64,000 nt of DNA from the NCBI RefSeq assembly GCF_017874255.1, contig NZ_JAGGLD010000001.1, positions 1,116,001 through 1,180,000 on the forward strand, in the 5' to 3' direction. The stretch is from Paenibacillus shirakamiensis. GTDB taxonomy: Bacteria > Bacillota > Bacilli > Paenibacillales > Paenibacillaceae. Shown in pieces: positions 54,750 to 63,759 of the stretch (position 1 is the first letter of the stretch; every line of letters starts with the position of its first letter). The notes below the pieces were generated by a model. It was given only the letters and a program-made list of their open reading frames with translations. It had not been told where the DNA came from and searched no databases. Position numbers and translations under genes: made by a program.

Positions 54750-55655
54750 ATGAGTTATAAAGTGAATGTTGATTTTGCGCCCATCTATGAATGTGTGAGC
54801 AGTATGACTGCATTTTTGAGTAAACAAAATCACAATACGCTAGATATCGGAAAACTTTGGGTCCGTGAAGTGCAGGACCGCTTTGCTCCAGCTAGGCTTC
54901 AACAAATACGCGATACGATGAAAGCTACGGACGGCTTCAATCTAGCTCCTTATATTTGGAATTGTCCTGGTGAGCGAACGGTGAATGGCTTTTTGGAATG
55001 GTTTGACGATCTTTCTACAGGTCAGCTTTATGATATCATAGCAGGTTTGAATTTATCGGTACCCTCCCATCTTCATGAACTCCGCATCCGGACATCGGAA
55101 GCCCTACGAGAATGGGACAATCAGTACTTTAGCAAGATTGACCCTGCTATTATAGAAGGCTTAGCAAAGGAAGCGAATTTCAGGCGTTCTACTTTAGCGG
55201 GTAACAATGATCGTGAGGTTTATGAACAGGCCACTCAGGGCATGCGCCTGTACCCTAACTCATTGCTGAAGCAAGTGGTGCTGATTCCACAATTTCACGC
55301 CCGCCCTTTTGTAAACTCTGTAATTTTTGACGAAATGATTTTCACTAGTTACTCTTGTGACATTTTCCCATCTGAATTAGGCCGACCCACAGCTGAGCTA
55401 CTACGTCTAACGCGAGCCTTATCGGACGAGAACAGATTGTACATCCTTCGCCTATTGGCGGGAAAAGAACAGACCTTCACAGAGATCGTTCGTGAAATTA
55501 AATTGTCCAAGTCCACCGTACACTACCACCTCATAGCGTTAAGGGCCGCCGGGCTGGTCATTGTACATTATGATCAAAAAAATATCAGGTACAGCCTGCG
55601 TCTAGAAGCTTTGAATAACCTCCCTCAGCAAATAGGAACTTATATTCAAGACTGA
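54750..55655 (+). CDS. ArsR-type winged-helix regulator with N-terminal extra domain
   Basis: A 301-residue regulator. The last 85 residues are an ArsR-like winged helix: LTRALSDENRLYILRLLAGKEQTFTEIVREIKLSKSTVHYHLIALRAAGLV. The first 210 residues are helical with no metal-binding cysteine cluster; similar layouts occur in Bacillales next to MFS exporters. GGAAGGA lies 12 bases before the ATG. The MFS transporter gene starts 61 bases after its stop, so they form one unit, likely under autorepression through the palindrome at 54706-54723. The inducer is unknown. Confidence 0.87.
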   Translation: MSYKVNVDFAPIYECVSSMTAFLSKQNHNTLDIGKLWVREVQDRFAPARLQQIRDTMKATDGFNLAPYIWNCPGERTVNGFLEWFDDLSTGQLYDIIAGLNLSVPSHLHELRIRTSEALREWDNQYFSKIDPAIIEGLAKEANFRRSTLAGNNDREVYEQATQGMRLYPNSLLKQVVLIPQFHARPFVNSVIFDEMIFTSYSCDIFPSELGRPTAELLRLTRALSDENRLYILRLLAGKEQTFTEIVREIKLSKSTVHYHLIALRAAGLVIVHYDQKNIRYSLRLEALNNLPQQIGTYIQD

Positions 55656-55716
55656 ATAGGACAGGAATATTCCACTTCCGCCAGTCAATTTATTCCGCAT
55701 GTACGGAGGAATTCTT

Positions 55717-56943
55717 ATGCTTAAACGCAGTTATTACGGTTTGCTTACTACGGTCACGCTTAGTTCATTCGGTGATGTATTTGGTCTATTAGCCATGGAA
55801 TGGCTTGTCTATGACTTAATTGCTTCCAAACTAGCCATGGGTGCTATGGCATTAAGCTTCAGTGTACCCGAAGTTGTCCTGCGTTTACTGGGCTCGCCAC
55901 TATCTGACCGGCTGCATCGCGGACGATTTATGGCCGGACTTGCTTCAATAAGGCTGTTGGCGTTATTGTTGCCGCTGAGTCTTGGACTCGCAGGTCAGCT
56001 GCATTTATGGCATTTATTTCTCGCAGCCGGACTTAGCGGAGCTTGCTCTGCTCTGTTCATGCCCACTGCGATGGCTATTGTGCCAGGTATAGCAGATGAA
56101 CACAAACTGATGCGCGCATTCGCAGTAATTGACGGTTGCCGTAGTGCAGCGGCCCTGCTAGGGCCAGCCTTGGCTGGAGCTGTAACGGCTACTATGGGAG
56201 CTTTGCCTACACTCGGGATTAATGCTGTATGTTATGCTGTGGCTATCCTTACATTGCTTTATTTACCTAAAATGCAGAGGCCCGTAGCAAAAGAGGCCTC
56301 ACTTTCTCTAAAGACTTATGTAAAAGACATGGGCGAAGGTCTTTCCTTCTACAGAAATTATCCAGCTATGCTCTCTATTATGGGCATGGTCTCCATTAGC
56401 AACATGTCCTCTATAGGGATATGGACGATGATGATCCCTTATGTTCGCGAAGTGCTGCACCGAGATGCTACTGCCATGGGCACACTTACGACCGCTTCAG
56501 CCCTTGGAACAATAACCGGACTAGCGATCATTTCATGGATAGGTGAAATGAAGAGACGGCGAACCGTCATGTTATGCAGCTTAGCTGCCACAGGTTTTTT
56601 CAATGCTTTACTAGGTCTATTCCCAAGTTATTCGCTTGCACTTTTTGGCTTATGTGCCGCTGGCGTTGCTGGCCCTTTCTTTGGTTCTCTCAGCTCTTCT
56701 TTGCATGGAACGCTTGTGCCCGCACATCTACAAGGACGAGTCAACTCGATTCGTTTTTTAATTGGTGGAGGACTGCAACCTTTAGGTGCATTAGCAGGAG
56801 CAACGGTTGCAGAATGGTATGGTCTGCCCTTCTTATTCTTGTCCTTAGGTCTTCTTCCTCTCCTTTGTTCAGTTGCAGCTATATTTATTCCGAACTTGAA
56901 GGATTTAAATGGGGATTTAATGTTAGAAAAATTATCAAGTTGA
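55717..56943 (+). CDS. MFS exporter
   Basis: A 408-residue major facilitator with 12 predicted membrane helices. The opening MLKRSYYGLLTTVTLSSFGDVFGLLAMEWLVYDL is typical of the MFS_3/enterobactin-exporter-like subgroup. A motif-A-like loop, GSPLSDRLHRGRFM, follows helix 2. The start at 55717 has GGAGG seven bases ahead; an upstream in-frame ATG at 55699 is behind that site. It probably exports the toxic compound sensed by the ArsR-type regulator before it. Confidence 0.88.
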   Translation: MLKRSYYGLLTTVTLSSFGDVFGLLAMEWLVYDLIASKLAMGAMALSFSVPEVVLRLLGSPLSDRLHRGRFMAGLASIRLLALLLPLSLGLAGQLHLWHLFLAAGLSGACSALFMPTAMAIVPGIADEHKLMRAFAVIDGCRSAAALLGPALAGAVTATMGALPTLGINAVCYAVAILTLLYLPKMQRPVAKEASLSLKTYVKDMGEGLSFYRNYPAMLSIMGMVSISNMSSIGIWTMMIPYVREVLHRDATAMGTLTTASALGTITGLAIISWIGEMKRRRTVMLCSLAATGFFNALLGLFPSYSLALFGLCAAGVAGPFFGSLSSSLHGTLVPAHLQGRVNSIRFLIGGGLQPLGALAGATVAEWYGLPFLFLSLGLLPLLCSVAAIFIPNLKDLNGDLMLEKLSS

Positions 56944-56979
56944 TATTTATTGCTTTATCTTTGAGTCATATGTATATCC

Positions 56980-57129
56980 ATGAAAAATTTAAAGCCAAGA
57001 ATTCGTAACAAAGCTATTGAGATTGCAGATGCACTACTAGGTGCAGACTACGAGGAAAAGCGCACCATTGCCATTGGTATTTCACAAGCTGAGAAATGGG
57101 ATAAAGATCATCCCGCGCCAAAGGGATAA
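56980..57129 (+). pseudogene. Truncated small protein resembling YdaT-like stress proteins
   Basis: A 49-residue frame reads KNLKPRIRNKAIEIADALLG, then YEEKRTIAIGISQAEKW. This resembles the conserved core of small YdaT-type proteins of Bacillales (usually 60-140 residues), which opens with a W-x-YP-x-S region. Here that region is absent, the ATG has no ribosome site, and an in-frame stop lies 18 bases upstream. I take it as an N-terminally truncated remnant, though expression as a short protein cannot be excluded. Confidence 0.5.
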
Positions 57130-57164
57130 CGATGCTCCAGCTCTATCATTTATTTGCACAAAGA

Positions 57165-57203
57165 AACCGCCTGACTCCCCATACATGAAGGGATTTGGCG
57201 GTT
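57165..57203. terminator. Weak hairpin after the YdaT-like remnant
   Basis: AACCGCC and GGCGGTT pair, with further TCCC/GGGA pairing inside. No clear T-run follows; it may be the former terminator of the remnant. Confidence 0.35.
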
Positions 57204-57313
57204 ATTTAACGATTACATCGTATATCACTAGAGCACACTCCGTACCGAATGAATCGGCGTGGTGGTAAGGGTTTACCTGCTATACTCACCGAGAGAAAAG
57301 TAAATAACGTTTC

Positions 57314-57640
57314 TTAAAGCGGTCGATAAAACAGCGATATCAGCAGTACGACGACTGCATCCATCATAATAAACACAGTACCCACTTTTAACTTCGTACA
57401 TTACATTTACTGATTAAGATGGAAAGAATATCATCACCGCTGGTAGCCCCACCGAAACGTAGAACCAAACCTGCAGCAAATCCCGTTACCAAACCTGATC
57501 AGATAGCTGCAAGAAATTAATTATTATGAAGATCCATTACCAATATTGAATAACGTTCCAGCAGGTCGTAAAAAATAGACAAGGACAACGTGGCAATCAA
57601 TGTATTCTTAATATCTATAGTCGAACAGAAAAACCTACTT
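57314..57640 (-). pseudogene. Degraded YitT-family membrane protein gene
   Basis: Three frames of the minus strand together reproduce a YitT-type protein. FFCSTIDIKNTLIATLSL with IFYDLL lies first (about 57540-57632), then GLVTGFAAGLVLRFGGATSG with DDILSILISK (57410-57510). KLKVGTVFIMMDAVVVLLISLFY follows, ending RPL and a stop at 57314. Two stops and at least one frameshift break it, and the C-terminal DUF2179 half of the family is missing. The intact family consists of five- or six-span membrane proteins of about 280 residues. Clear decay. Confidence 0.62.
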
Positions 57641-57701
57641 TACACTAGAATATGCCTTCGATTCCATAATATAATGATGTTCACATATTCGCAATGATTC
57701 C

Positions 57702-57717
57702 TGTGATTAGAATCACA
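57702..57717. promoter_or_regulatory. FNR/CRP-type box before hmp
   Basis: TGTGAT-TAGA-ATCACA, a perfect 16-base palindrome of the CRP/FNR class (TGTGA-N6-TCACA). It is centred about 88 bases before the flavohemoprotein start, a position suited to activation. In Bacillus, hmp responds to nitric oxide and low oxygen. Confidence 0.75.
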
Positions 57718-57797
57718 ATTACATTTTCGTCCTCTTATTATACTGAGTAAGAAAGAACGAATTTAACAATTCACACATATGAAAGAGGGAAAGCGAC

Positions 57798-59003
57798 ATG
57801 CTTACATCTAAGACTATAGACATTATTAAATCAACTGTTCCCGTATTAGAGGTTCATGGACAAGCCATTACAACAACCTTTTATGAAATGTTGTTTAAAA
57901 ACCATCCCGATTTACTAAATATTTTTAACCATGTAAATCAACGTCAAGGCAAACAACCTCAAGCACTTGCAAACGCAGTGTATGCTGCTGCTCTTCATAT
58001 TGATAATCTAGAAGCCATATTACCTGTTGTGAAGCAAATTAGCGAGAAACACCGTGCGCTAAATATTCAACCCGAACATTATCCTATTGTGGGAGAAACA
58101 TTACTTGCAGCAATGAAGCAAGTACTTGGTGACGCAGCAACACCTGAAATTTTAAATGCTTGGGCTGAGGCTTACGGCATTATAGCTGATGCTTTTATTG
58201 GTGTAGAGGCAGATATGTATGATGCAGTCGAAAACATCTCAGGTGGCTGGCTTGGATTCCATAAATTTGTCGTAGATTTAAAGGTTAAGGAAAGTGATGT
58301 CATCACATCCTTCTATCTTAAACCGCAAGATGGTAAAGCCATAGCGACTTATCTACCCGGTCAATACATTACAGTACGTGTAAAACCTGATGGAGAAGAG
58401 TACACACATATTCGTCATTACAGCTTGTCAACCGCAGCAGGCGCTCCGAGCTATCGGATTACGGTGAAGAAAGAAGCTGCTGCAACAGATAAACCAGCCG
58501 GCATTGTATCAACATATTTGCATGATTCCTTGAATGAAGGAGACATTATTGAAGTCAGTGCACCTGCTGGAACATTTACTCTCGACCAAAGTCAAGACAT
58601 CCCTGTAGTGCTTCTAAGTGGTGGTGTCGGTATAACTCCAATGGTGAGCATGCTTGAAACAATCCTTAAAGAACAGCCTAATCGTTACGTGACGTTCATC
58701 CATGCTGCTATTCATGGCGGAGTTCATGCTCTGAAAGAGCATGTAGAACAATTGGATGCAACTCATTCTCACATGAAATCTTATTTATGTTACGAACTAC
58801 CACGTGAGAATGACATTAGCCATAAAACAGGTTATATCGATTTGGCATGGCTACAGCAAATTGTATCTCCTGAAGCCGACTTTTATTTCTGTGGTCCGGA
58901 AGCTTTTATGCGTGCTGTAAATCATGCTTTGCAAGAACTAGGCGTGCCTGCTGAACGAATTCACTACGAATTTTTTGGTCCAGCCTCTAGCCTCGAAGCT
59001 TAG
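57798..59003 (+). CDS. hmp: Flavohemoprotein, nitric oxide dioxygenase
   Basis: Detoxifies NO to nitrate using O2 and NAD(P)H in the cytoplasm. The globin domain (1-140) has the heme ligand His85 in SEKHRALNI, the distal Tyr29 in TFYEM and Gln53. The ferredoxin-reductase-like FAD domain (150-260) has RHYSLS. The NAD domain (262-401) has LLSGGVGITPMVSML and ends YEFFGPAS. The 401-residue length is normal. GAGGG is about nine bases ahead of the ATG. A perfect CRP/FNR-type box lies upstream and a Crp/Fnr-like gene downstream on the opposite strand. A terminator follows. Confidence 0.96.
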   Translation: MLTSKTIDIIKSTVPVLEVHGQAITTTFYEMLFKNHPDLLNIFNHVNQRQGKQPQALANAVYAAALHIDNLEAILPVVKQISEKHRALNIQPEHYPIVGETLLAAMKQVLGDAATPEILNAWAEAYGIIADAFIGVEADMYDAVENISGGWLGFHKFVVDLKVKESDVITSFYLKPQDGKAIATYLPGQYITVRVKPDGEEYTHIRHYSLSTAAGAPSYRITVKKEAAATDKPAGIVSTYLHDSLNEGDIIEVSAPAGTFTLDQSQDIPVVLLSGGVGITPMVSMLETILKEQPNRYVTFIHAAIHGGVHALKEHVEQLDATHSHMKSYLCYELPRENDISHKTGYIDLAWLQQIVSPEADFYFCGPEAFMRAVNHALQELGVPAERIHYEFFGPASSLEA

Positions 59004-59074
59004 TCACTTATGATCACTACTCTTATACGGTTCTGATCCTCAAAGAACACAGCGTAACGATCCGGTCCACCTGC

Positions 59075-59115
59075 AAAAGGGTATCTGTCCGTATAAAGGA
59101 TAGATACCCCTTTTT
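59075..59115 (+). terminator. Terminator of hmp
   Basis: AAAAGGGTATCTGTCC (59075-59090) and a matching right arm (59098-59113) form a stem with one G-T pair around a 7-base loop, followed by TTTTT. It ends about 110 bases past the stop. Confidence 0.88.
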
Positions 59116-59217
59116 ACTTCAACATCGATGCCATAAGATCAACTTGTTACAAAATCTCTCCTCTGTCTGCATACACACTAAGTATGTCTCTCCATATTTT
59201 CAACATGATGCAACAAT

Positions 59218-59715
59218 TTAATGCACCCTGAGCAGCCGATTTATGGTCTCACGCCTGACACCAATCAGTTGTCCAATCTCCTCTTGCGTTAGCAGATCCG
59301 TAACTTGGACACCATGCGAATAATCATTTAGCCATTCGGAGAGCAATTCCAAACGCTCTGCGGGTGTTCCAATTGTGAGATGATCCAATCTTTGTTGCAT
59401 AAATCTTACTTTCTCCTGAAGGAGAAGTGCAATTTCCAGTGGTTTCTTTGGATCCTCTCGAAGCTCACGATACCAATCATTCACTGGAATTTTCTCAACT
59501 TCGCTACGCATCAAAGCAATAGCCGTACCATGAGCCTCTTTTGGAGTAATGAGTGAATGATGTGGGACGGTCTCGCCGGCATATAAGATATTAAATAAAA
59601 CCATATTTCCATTCACATGTAGTCTTGTCACTTTAAACAATCCGCTTTTGATGTGATATAAATATTCTCCACTATCTCCTTGCTTGAATAAAGTCTCTCC
59701 CTTGTGCAAGATCAT
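59218..59715 (-). CDS. Crp/Fnr-family regulator, C-terminally shortened
   Basis: The start is clear (AAAGGAG eight bases before ATG). Residues 1-80 form the cyclic-nucleotide-binding-like fold (FKQGDSGEYLYHIKSGLFKV). The long helix follows (LLQEKVRFMQQRL), then the helix-turn-helix EEIGQLIGVRRETINRLLR. The protein stops there, at residue 165, without the wing (usually GLI...R..I.I.D) that normally follows the recognition helix; family members are near 220 residues. Other frames downstream give no clear continuation, so this looks like a gene that lost its end. No iron-sulfur cysteine cluster. It converges with hmp, which has an FNR/CRP-type box. Confidence 0.75.
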   Translation of the reverse strand: MILHKGETLFKQGDSGEYLYHIKSGLFKVTRLHVNGNMVLFNILYAGETVPHHSLITPKEAHGTAIALMRSEVEKIPVNDWYRELREDPKKPLEIALLLQEKVRFMQQRLDHLTIGTPAERLELLSEWLNDYSHGVQVTDLLTQEEIGQLIGVRRETINRLLRVH

Positions 59716-59877
59716 ACGTTAATCTCCTTTATATTGAGCTACTTCCCATTATGTTTCCTTGACCTCCAAATTAAGTCGTTATCTGGGTATAAGTCTTACC
59801 TAGTTCGTAAACCTAAATAGCAAAAAACATCATCAATTGTTGTTAACGGTAGCGGGTACCAGGAGAGAGTGAAATGA

Positions 59878-60173
59878 TTATTTCCCCTGTACAATTAACT
59901 TTTCTAATTCCATTGGAGTATGACAAATAAAGTTAGGCGCTGCTTCTTTAAGCAGTTCAGGGGAGTCCCATCCCCAAGTTACAGCAACTACAGTGACATT
60001 GATCTTTTTGCAGGCTTCTACATCTCGTATTTCATCTCCAATGTATAGCATTTCGTCTAGATTAATTCCATGCTTTCTCCCCATACTTGATATGGCTCAT
60101 TAAACAATTGAATCGCTAAAGATTTAGATTGCACCATTGTACCGTCAAAATCAAAAACCAAAAATGGTTTCAT
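59878..60173 (-). pseudogene. HAD-family phosphatase with an internal deletion and frameshift
   Basis: The N-terminus is intact, with AAGGGTG ahead of the ATG at 60173. It reads KPFLVFDFDGTMVQSKSLAI (HAD motif I DxDGT) and QLFNEPYQ. The frame then shifts, and GINLDEMLYIGDEIRDVEAC with KKINVTVVAVTWGW (HAD motif IV, near 60080-59960) and LLKEAAPNFICHTPMELEKLI follow to a stop at 59878. About 110 residues of the middle, which carry motifs II and III, are missing compared with intact HAD phosphatases of this subfamily. Not functional. Confidence 0.72.
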
Positions 60174-60374
60174 TCATTTCACCCTTCTATTTTCTTTTTT
60201 TTTCACTTCTGCGATTCAGATCATTCCATCTCAGATAATTTGGACAAATTCCCCTTTTCTGAGTCAAGCGTTTTTTCAATTGTACAAAAAAATTATGACG
60301 GCGAATTATAAATAGAAGACTCTTTGATACCCATGTTTAATTTAGAATTCACGCACATACATACGATTTTTCAA

Positions 60375-60404
60375 TTGACAACAAATCAATCCTCAAGATA
60401 TAAT
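60375..60404 (+). promoter_or_regulatory. Promoter of the TetR/YhgE-like operon
   Basis: TTGACA (60375-60380) and TATAAT (60399-60404) are perfect sigma-A hexamers with an 18-base spacer. They sit 39 bases before the TetR-family start. Confidence 0.78.
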
Positions 60405-60442
60405 TTCGCTAAACGATTGTAGAACGAAAGAGGTAGGCATAC

Positions 60443-61060
60443 ATGGTCCGCAACATGCGAAAAGAGCAAGCAGCAGAAACTCGTGAGAACCTTCTAGAAG
60501 CAGCGAAAAGTCTATTTGCAGAAAAAGGGTACCATGGCACTCCCGTACGGGCAATAAATCGTAAAATTAACAAGGGGGACGGCATACTTTACCATTACTT
60601 TCCTGGTGGGAAACGTGAGATTCTGACTGTACTGCTAAAGGAAAATTTTGAGTACCGCAGGAGTGAAATCAGACGCACGCTTCAGACTATTGAAGCCATG
60701 AATCTCCGGCGAGCTTTGTTGACCATCAGCACAAGGATGCATGAATTATTTATGGATGATGTCGAACTGATGAAGATTTTGTTTCGAGAAAATCATGTGC
60801 TTGATCTTGATGAGACTACACAGCTCTCCAATCTCATCCAAGAACAGGTTCTTCTGTTCGCAGATTTTTTACGGAAAAGTCATGCTAAAGGTGAAATTAA
60901 AGAAATGAATTTTATCTTAGCTGCTCGGCAATTTCTGACGATGATTATGCAAAGTACAATTGGCCCGGTCATTGGCATTAATATTATTGAAGATGTGAAT
61001 ATTGATACTTACCATGAACAAATGGTCGATTTCACATGTGATTTATGGAAAAATCCTTGA
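60443..61060 (+). CDS. TetR-family transcriptional regulator
   Basis: A 205-residue repressor. The helix-turn-helix is in the first 60 residues: TRENLLEAAKSLFAEKGYHGTPVRAINRKINKGDGILYHYFPGGKREIL. The rest is the all-helical ligand domain. The GAGGT site is eight bases before the ATG at 60443. It follows a near-perfect promoter and precedes a YhgE/ABC-2-type exporter by 81 bases. That is the usual arrangement in which the TetR protein represses an exporter for a compound it binds. Confidence 0.9.
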   Translation: MVRNMRKEQAAETRENLLEAAKSLFAEKGYHGTPVRAINRKINKGDGILYHYFPGGKREILTVLLKENFEYRRSEIRRTLQTIEAMNLRRALLTISTRMHELFMDDVELMKILFRENHVLDLDETTQLSNLIQEQVLLFADFLRKSHAKGEIKEMNFILAARQFLTMIMQSTIGPVIGINIIEDVNIDTYHEQMVDFTCDLWKNP

Positions 61061-61141
61061 GCAGTATAATATGTTTAAGGATTTTATTTTCGAGTTATAT
61101 TCAACAAACGTTCAATCAATTAAATTAAAGGAGTGACATAC

Positions 61142-62341
61142 TTGTCTATCTTAAAACATAAGCTATTTATTGTTTTACCTATCCTTGTACTCGCGATTAT
61201 ATTTGTGTTCAGCCTTACCATGATACCTTCCATTAACCCTACGCCTAAGAATCTACCTATCGCTATCGTTAACGAGGATAAGGGAATTGATGTACCACAA
61301 CAAGGAAAAATGAATATGGGAGATTTAATCGCAAAGAACATTCAGACCATGTCATCCTTTAAATCAGGTACAGACTCCTCTGTTAAATGGATTTCCGTTG
61401 AAAGTAATGCTAAGGTTCAAGAAGGTCTGAACCGACAGGACTACTATGCTGCGCTAGTAATTCCCTCAGACTTTAGTACAAAACAAGCCTCCCTTCGTAC
61501 GGCTAATCCTGTCTCACCGAACATTCAATTGTATGTCAATCAAGGGATGAATGCCCTCGCCTCTAATATGGCTGCCCAAATTTTGAATCAAGTGATTGAA
61601 AGTGTAAATAATAAAATACGTACAGATCTGTTAACTGCTATCGATCAAAAAGGTGGAACATTAACTACTAAACAGGCTGCAGCTATAGCTTCACCTATCG
61701 TGAAGCAGGTCACAAATGTGAATGCCATTGGTACGCATAGTGCTAGCGGTAACGCGCCAGTGTCACTGTTCCAACCGCTTTGGATGGGTAGCATTGTTGG
61801 TGGGATCGTATTCCTATTCATCAAGCGAAAATTTGTTTTGATGACTCGCAAAGAAAAATTACAAGCTAATCTGCTGCAATTTATTTGGGGCGTAGTTCTG
61901 TCCCTAGTTGCCGGTTATTCATTCACATGGTTCGCTGATCTTTGGGGTCTAAATATTCAACATTTTAATGATACGGCCTTGTTCTTATCTATAAGTTACC
62001 TTTCGTTCTTCCTGATGATCTCTGCCGTTCTTTCATGGATTGGTCTAGCTGGTATGGCTATATTCATGTTGTTCTTATTCTTTGGCACACCTTTATTAAC
62101 CACAGCGCCCGAGCTCTTATCCACATTTTATCAAGATTGGATCTTAACTTGGTTACCTATGAACTTTATGGTGAAAGGGTTGCGTGAAATCTTCTTCTTT
62201 GGGCATGGTCTAAGTTTGAATCATGCTACCATCGTTCTAATTTGGATTGGTGTTGTTAGCTTTATTGTTTTAATGGCTTCATCATTCAAACGCAACGCAA
62301 AATCCGAATTACTTGTTGAAATGCATTCCTTAGATTCATAA
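61142..62341 (+). CDS. YhgE/Pip-like ABC-2-type membrane exporter
   Basis: Membrane protein of about 400 residues. An N-terminal helix (residues 9-28) is followed by an extracellular region of about 180 residues (IAIVNEDKGIDVPQQGKMNMGDLIAKNI; LNRQDYYAALVIPSDFS) as in YhgE/Pip proteins. Five or six C-terminal helices start at PLWMGSIVGGIVFLF. The start is a TTG at 61142, nine bases after AAAGGAG; the GTG at 61133 overlaps that site. No ATPase is encoded nearby; this subgroup acts without one or borrows it. It sits directly after its TetR regulator. Confidence 0.85.
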   Translation: MSILKHKLFIVLPILVLAIIFVFSLTMIPSINPTPKNLPIAIVNEDKGIDVPQQGKMNMGDLIAKNIQTMSSFKSGTDSSVKWISVESNAKVQEGLNRQDYYAALVIPSDFSTKQASLRTANPVSPNIQLYVNQGMNALASNMAAQILNQVIESVNNKIRTDLLTAIDQKGGTLTTKQAAAIASPIVKQVTNVNAIGTHSASGNAPVSLFQPLWMGSIVGGIVFLFIKRKFVLMTRKEKLQANLLQFIWGVVLSLVAGYSFTWFADLWGLNIQHFNDTALFLSISYLSFFLMISAVLSWIGLAGMAIFMLFLFFGTPLLTTAPELLSTFYQDWILTWLPMNFMVKGLREIFFFGHGLSLNHATIVLIWIGVVSFIVLMASSFKRNAKSELLVEMHSLDS

Positions 62342-62344
62342 TGT

Positions 62345-62370
62345 ATAGGACACTCCTTGGAGTGTCCTAT
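62345..62370. terminator. Terminator between the YhgE-like and P450 genes
   Basis: ATAGGACACTCC and GGAGTGTCCTAT are perfect 12-base complements with a 2-base centre. It lies directly after the stop at 62341 and between convergent genes. The T-run is weak, but placement fits. Confidence 0.72.
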
Positions 62371-62420
62371 GTTTCTATATAATTTCCAGTATTCTTTTCA
62401 TGAATATAGAAATAATCTGC

Positions 62421-63623
62421 TTATTCCCTTACAGAAAGCGGAATTTCTTTGACTCCTCGTACGATCATACCCGGTCTCCACTCCAAGTCATTCCTATCCA
62501 CATCTAGCTTCATCAGCGGAAAGTGCTTCAAAAGACTACGAATTGCGATCTCTCCTTCAAGTCGGGCGAGCGGAGCACCTAGACACATGTGAATTCCTTT
62601 TCCAAATGCTAGATGCGGACTCTTTTCTTTGGTGATATCGAATTCATTCGGGTGGTCGAACTCCATTGAATCGCGATTTGTAGAGCTAAGTGCAACAATG
62701 ATCATCTCGCCTTTCTTGAACCTCGTTCCCCTAAAGTCAAAGTCCTCCCTAGCCCAGCGTGATGTACTAAATTCCACTGGACCGTTATATCGAAGTGATT
62801 CTTCAATCGCCGAATGAATAAGTTCAGGTTGATTCCGAAGTAGCTCAAGCTGCTCAGGATGTTCGAGTAGTGCAAGGACCGTATTTCCTATCAGATTCAC
62901 CGTTGTTTCATGACCTGCAATAATAAGCAGGGTTACCACCCCGTACAGTTCTCCCTCTGTTAATGTATCCCCATCTTCTTCGGATACAATCAACTGGCTG
63001 ATCAAATCTGATCCGGGAGTATCCCGCAATTTCTCAAACATAAATTTTAAATAGTGGATAAAATCTTTCATATGTTGCTGCATATCGTTAGCATATTCCC
63101 CATTCCTACCTTCAATTAAGGAGGTGGACCAGAGACGGAATTTATCTCGATCTTCAGCAGGCACACCTAGTATTTCGCAAATCACTATAATAGGAAGTGG
63201 AAAAGCGAACTCATCGATCAGATGAATATGCTCGCGTCCTTTAAGTTCTTTCAGAAGTTCATCCGTAATTTCTTGAATACGCCCTCTCATTTCCTCTACA
63301 AGTCTTGGCGTGAACGATTTCTGAACCAGTCCCCTTAACCTTTTGTGATCTGGCGGGTCGGAGAAGAGCATATTCTGCGTAAAGACGCTCTGGTGCTCGG
63401 AAATACCAGCTATCATCGATCTATCTTTAATTAACCTAGCTTCCTTGAATGCTTTAACGGCATCTTCATATCTAGTTACCATCCATCCTGATTGACCATC
63501 TGGGAACACACAGCGATACATGGGATTCGTCTCTCTTAAACCCGCATAAGTAGGAAAAGGATTCGTAGTAAATTCTTTCGTGAATAGAGAACTACCCTTA
63601 GATTCATGTGGATTTGAACTCAT
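62421..63623 (-). CDS. Cytochrome P450 (CYP107/CYP109-like)
   Basis: A soluble heme monooxygenase of 400 residues, counted from the ATG at 63623, which has AAAGGAG eight bases ahead. The I-helix motif is IAGHETTVNL, the ExxR motif ESLRY, and the heme-binding loop is AFGKGIHMCLGAPLARLEG with the heme ligand Cys347. The FSDPPDHKRLRGL helix motif is also present. Similar enzymes in Bacillales hydroxylate fatty acids, steroids or secondary metabolites. No ferredoxin or biosynthetic gene is nearby, so it depends on electron-transfer partners from elsewhere, and the substrate is unknown. Confidence 0.93.
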   Translation of the reverse strand: MSSNPHESKGSSLFTKEFTTNPFPTYAGLRETNPMYRCVFPDGQSGWMVTRYEDAVKAFKEARLIKDRSMIAGISEHQSVFTQNMLFSDPPDHKRLRGLVQKSFTPRLVEEMRGRIQEITDELLKELKGREHIHLIDEFAFPLPIIVICEILGVPAEDRDKFRLWSTSLIEGRNGEYANDMQQHMKDFIHYLKFMFEKLRDTPGSDLISQLIVSEEDGDTLTEGELYGVVTLLIIAGHETTVNLIGNTVLALLEHPEQLELLRNQPELIHSAIEESLRYNGPVEFSTSRWAREDFDFRGTRFKKGEMIIVALSSTNRDSMEFDHPNEFDITKEKSPHLAFGKGIHMCLGAPLARLEGEIAIRSLLKHFPLMKLDVDRNDLEWRPGMIVRGVKEIPLSVRE

Positions 63624-63759
63624 GAGCCATTCTCCTTTCAAATTTTAACTAGATTTATACCAAAATATAGCATAATTAAGTTTGCAATAACAAATAACCC
63701 CGCACCAAATGCACAGGGTTAAGATCATTTAAAAGTGAACACTAGTGTTTAGTATTATT

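Noticed and set aside
57041..57268. Plus-strand frame of 75 codons after the MFS gene
   Set aside because: It overlaps the better supported YdaT-like remnant in another frame and has no start signals.
60129..60311. Plus-strand frame over the HAD pseudogene start
   Set aside because: It is the complement of a recognisable gene and is rich in Phe and Ser because of an A/T-rich leader.
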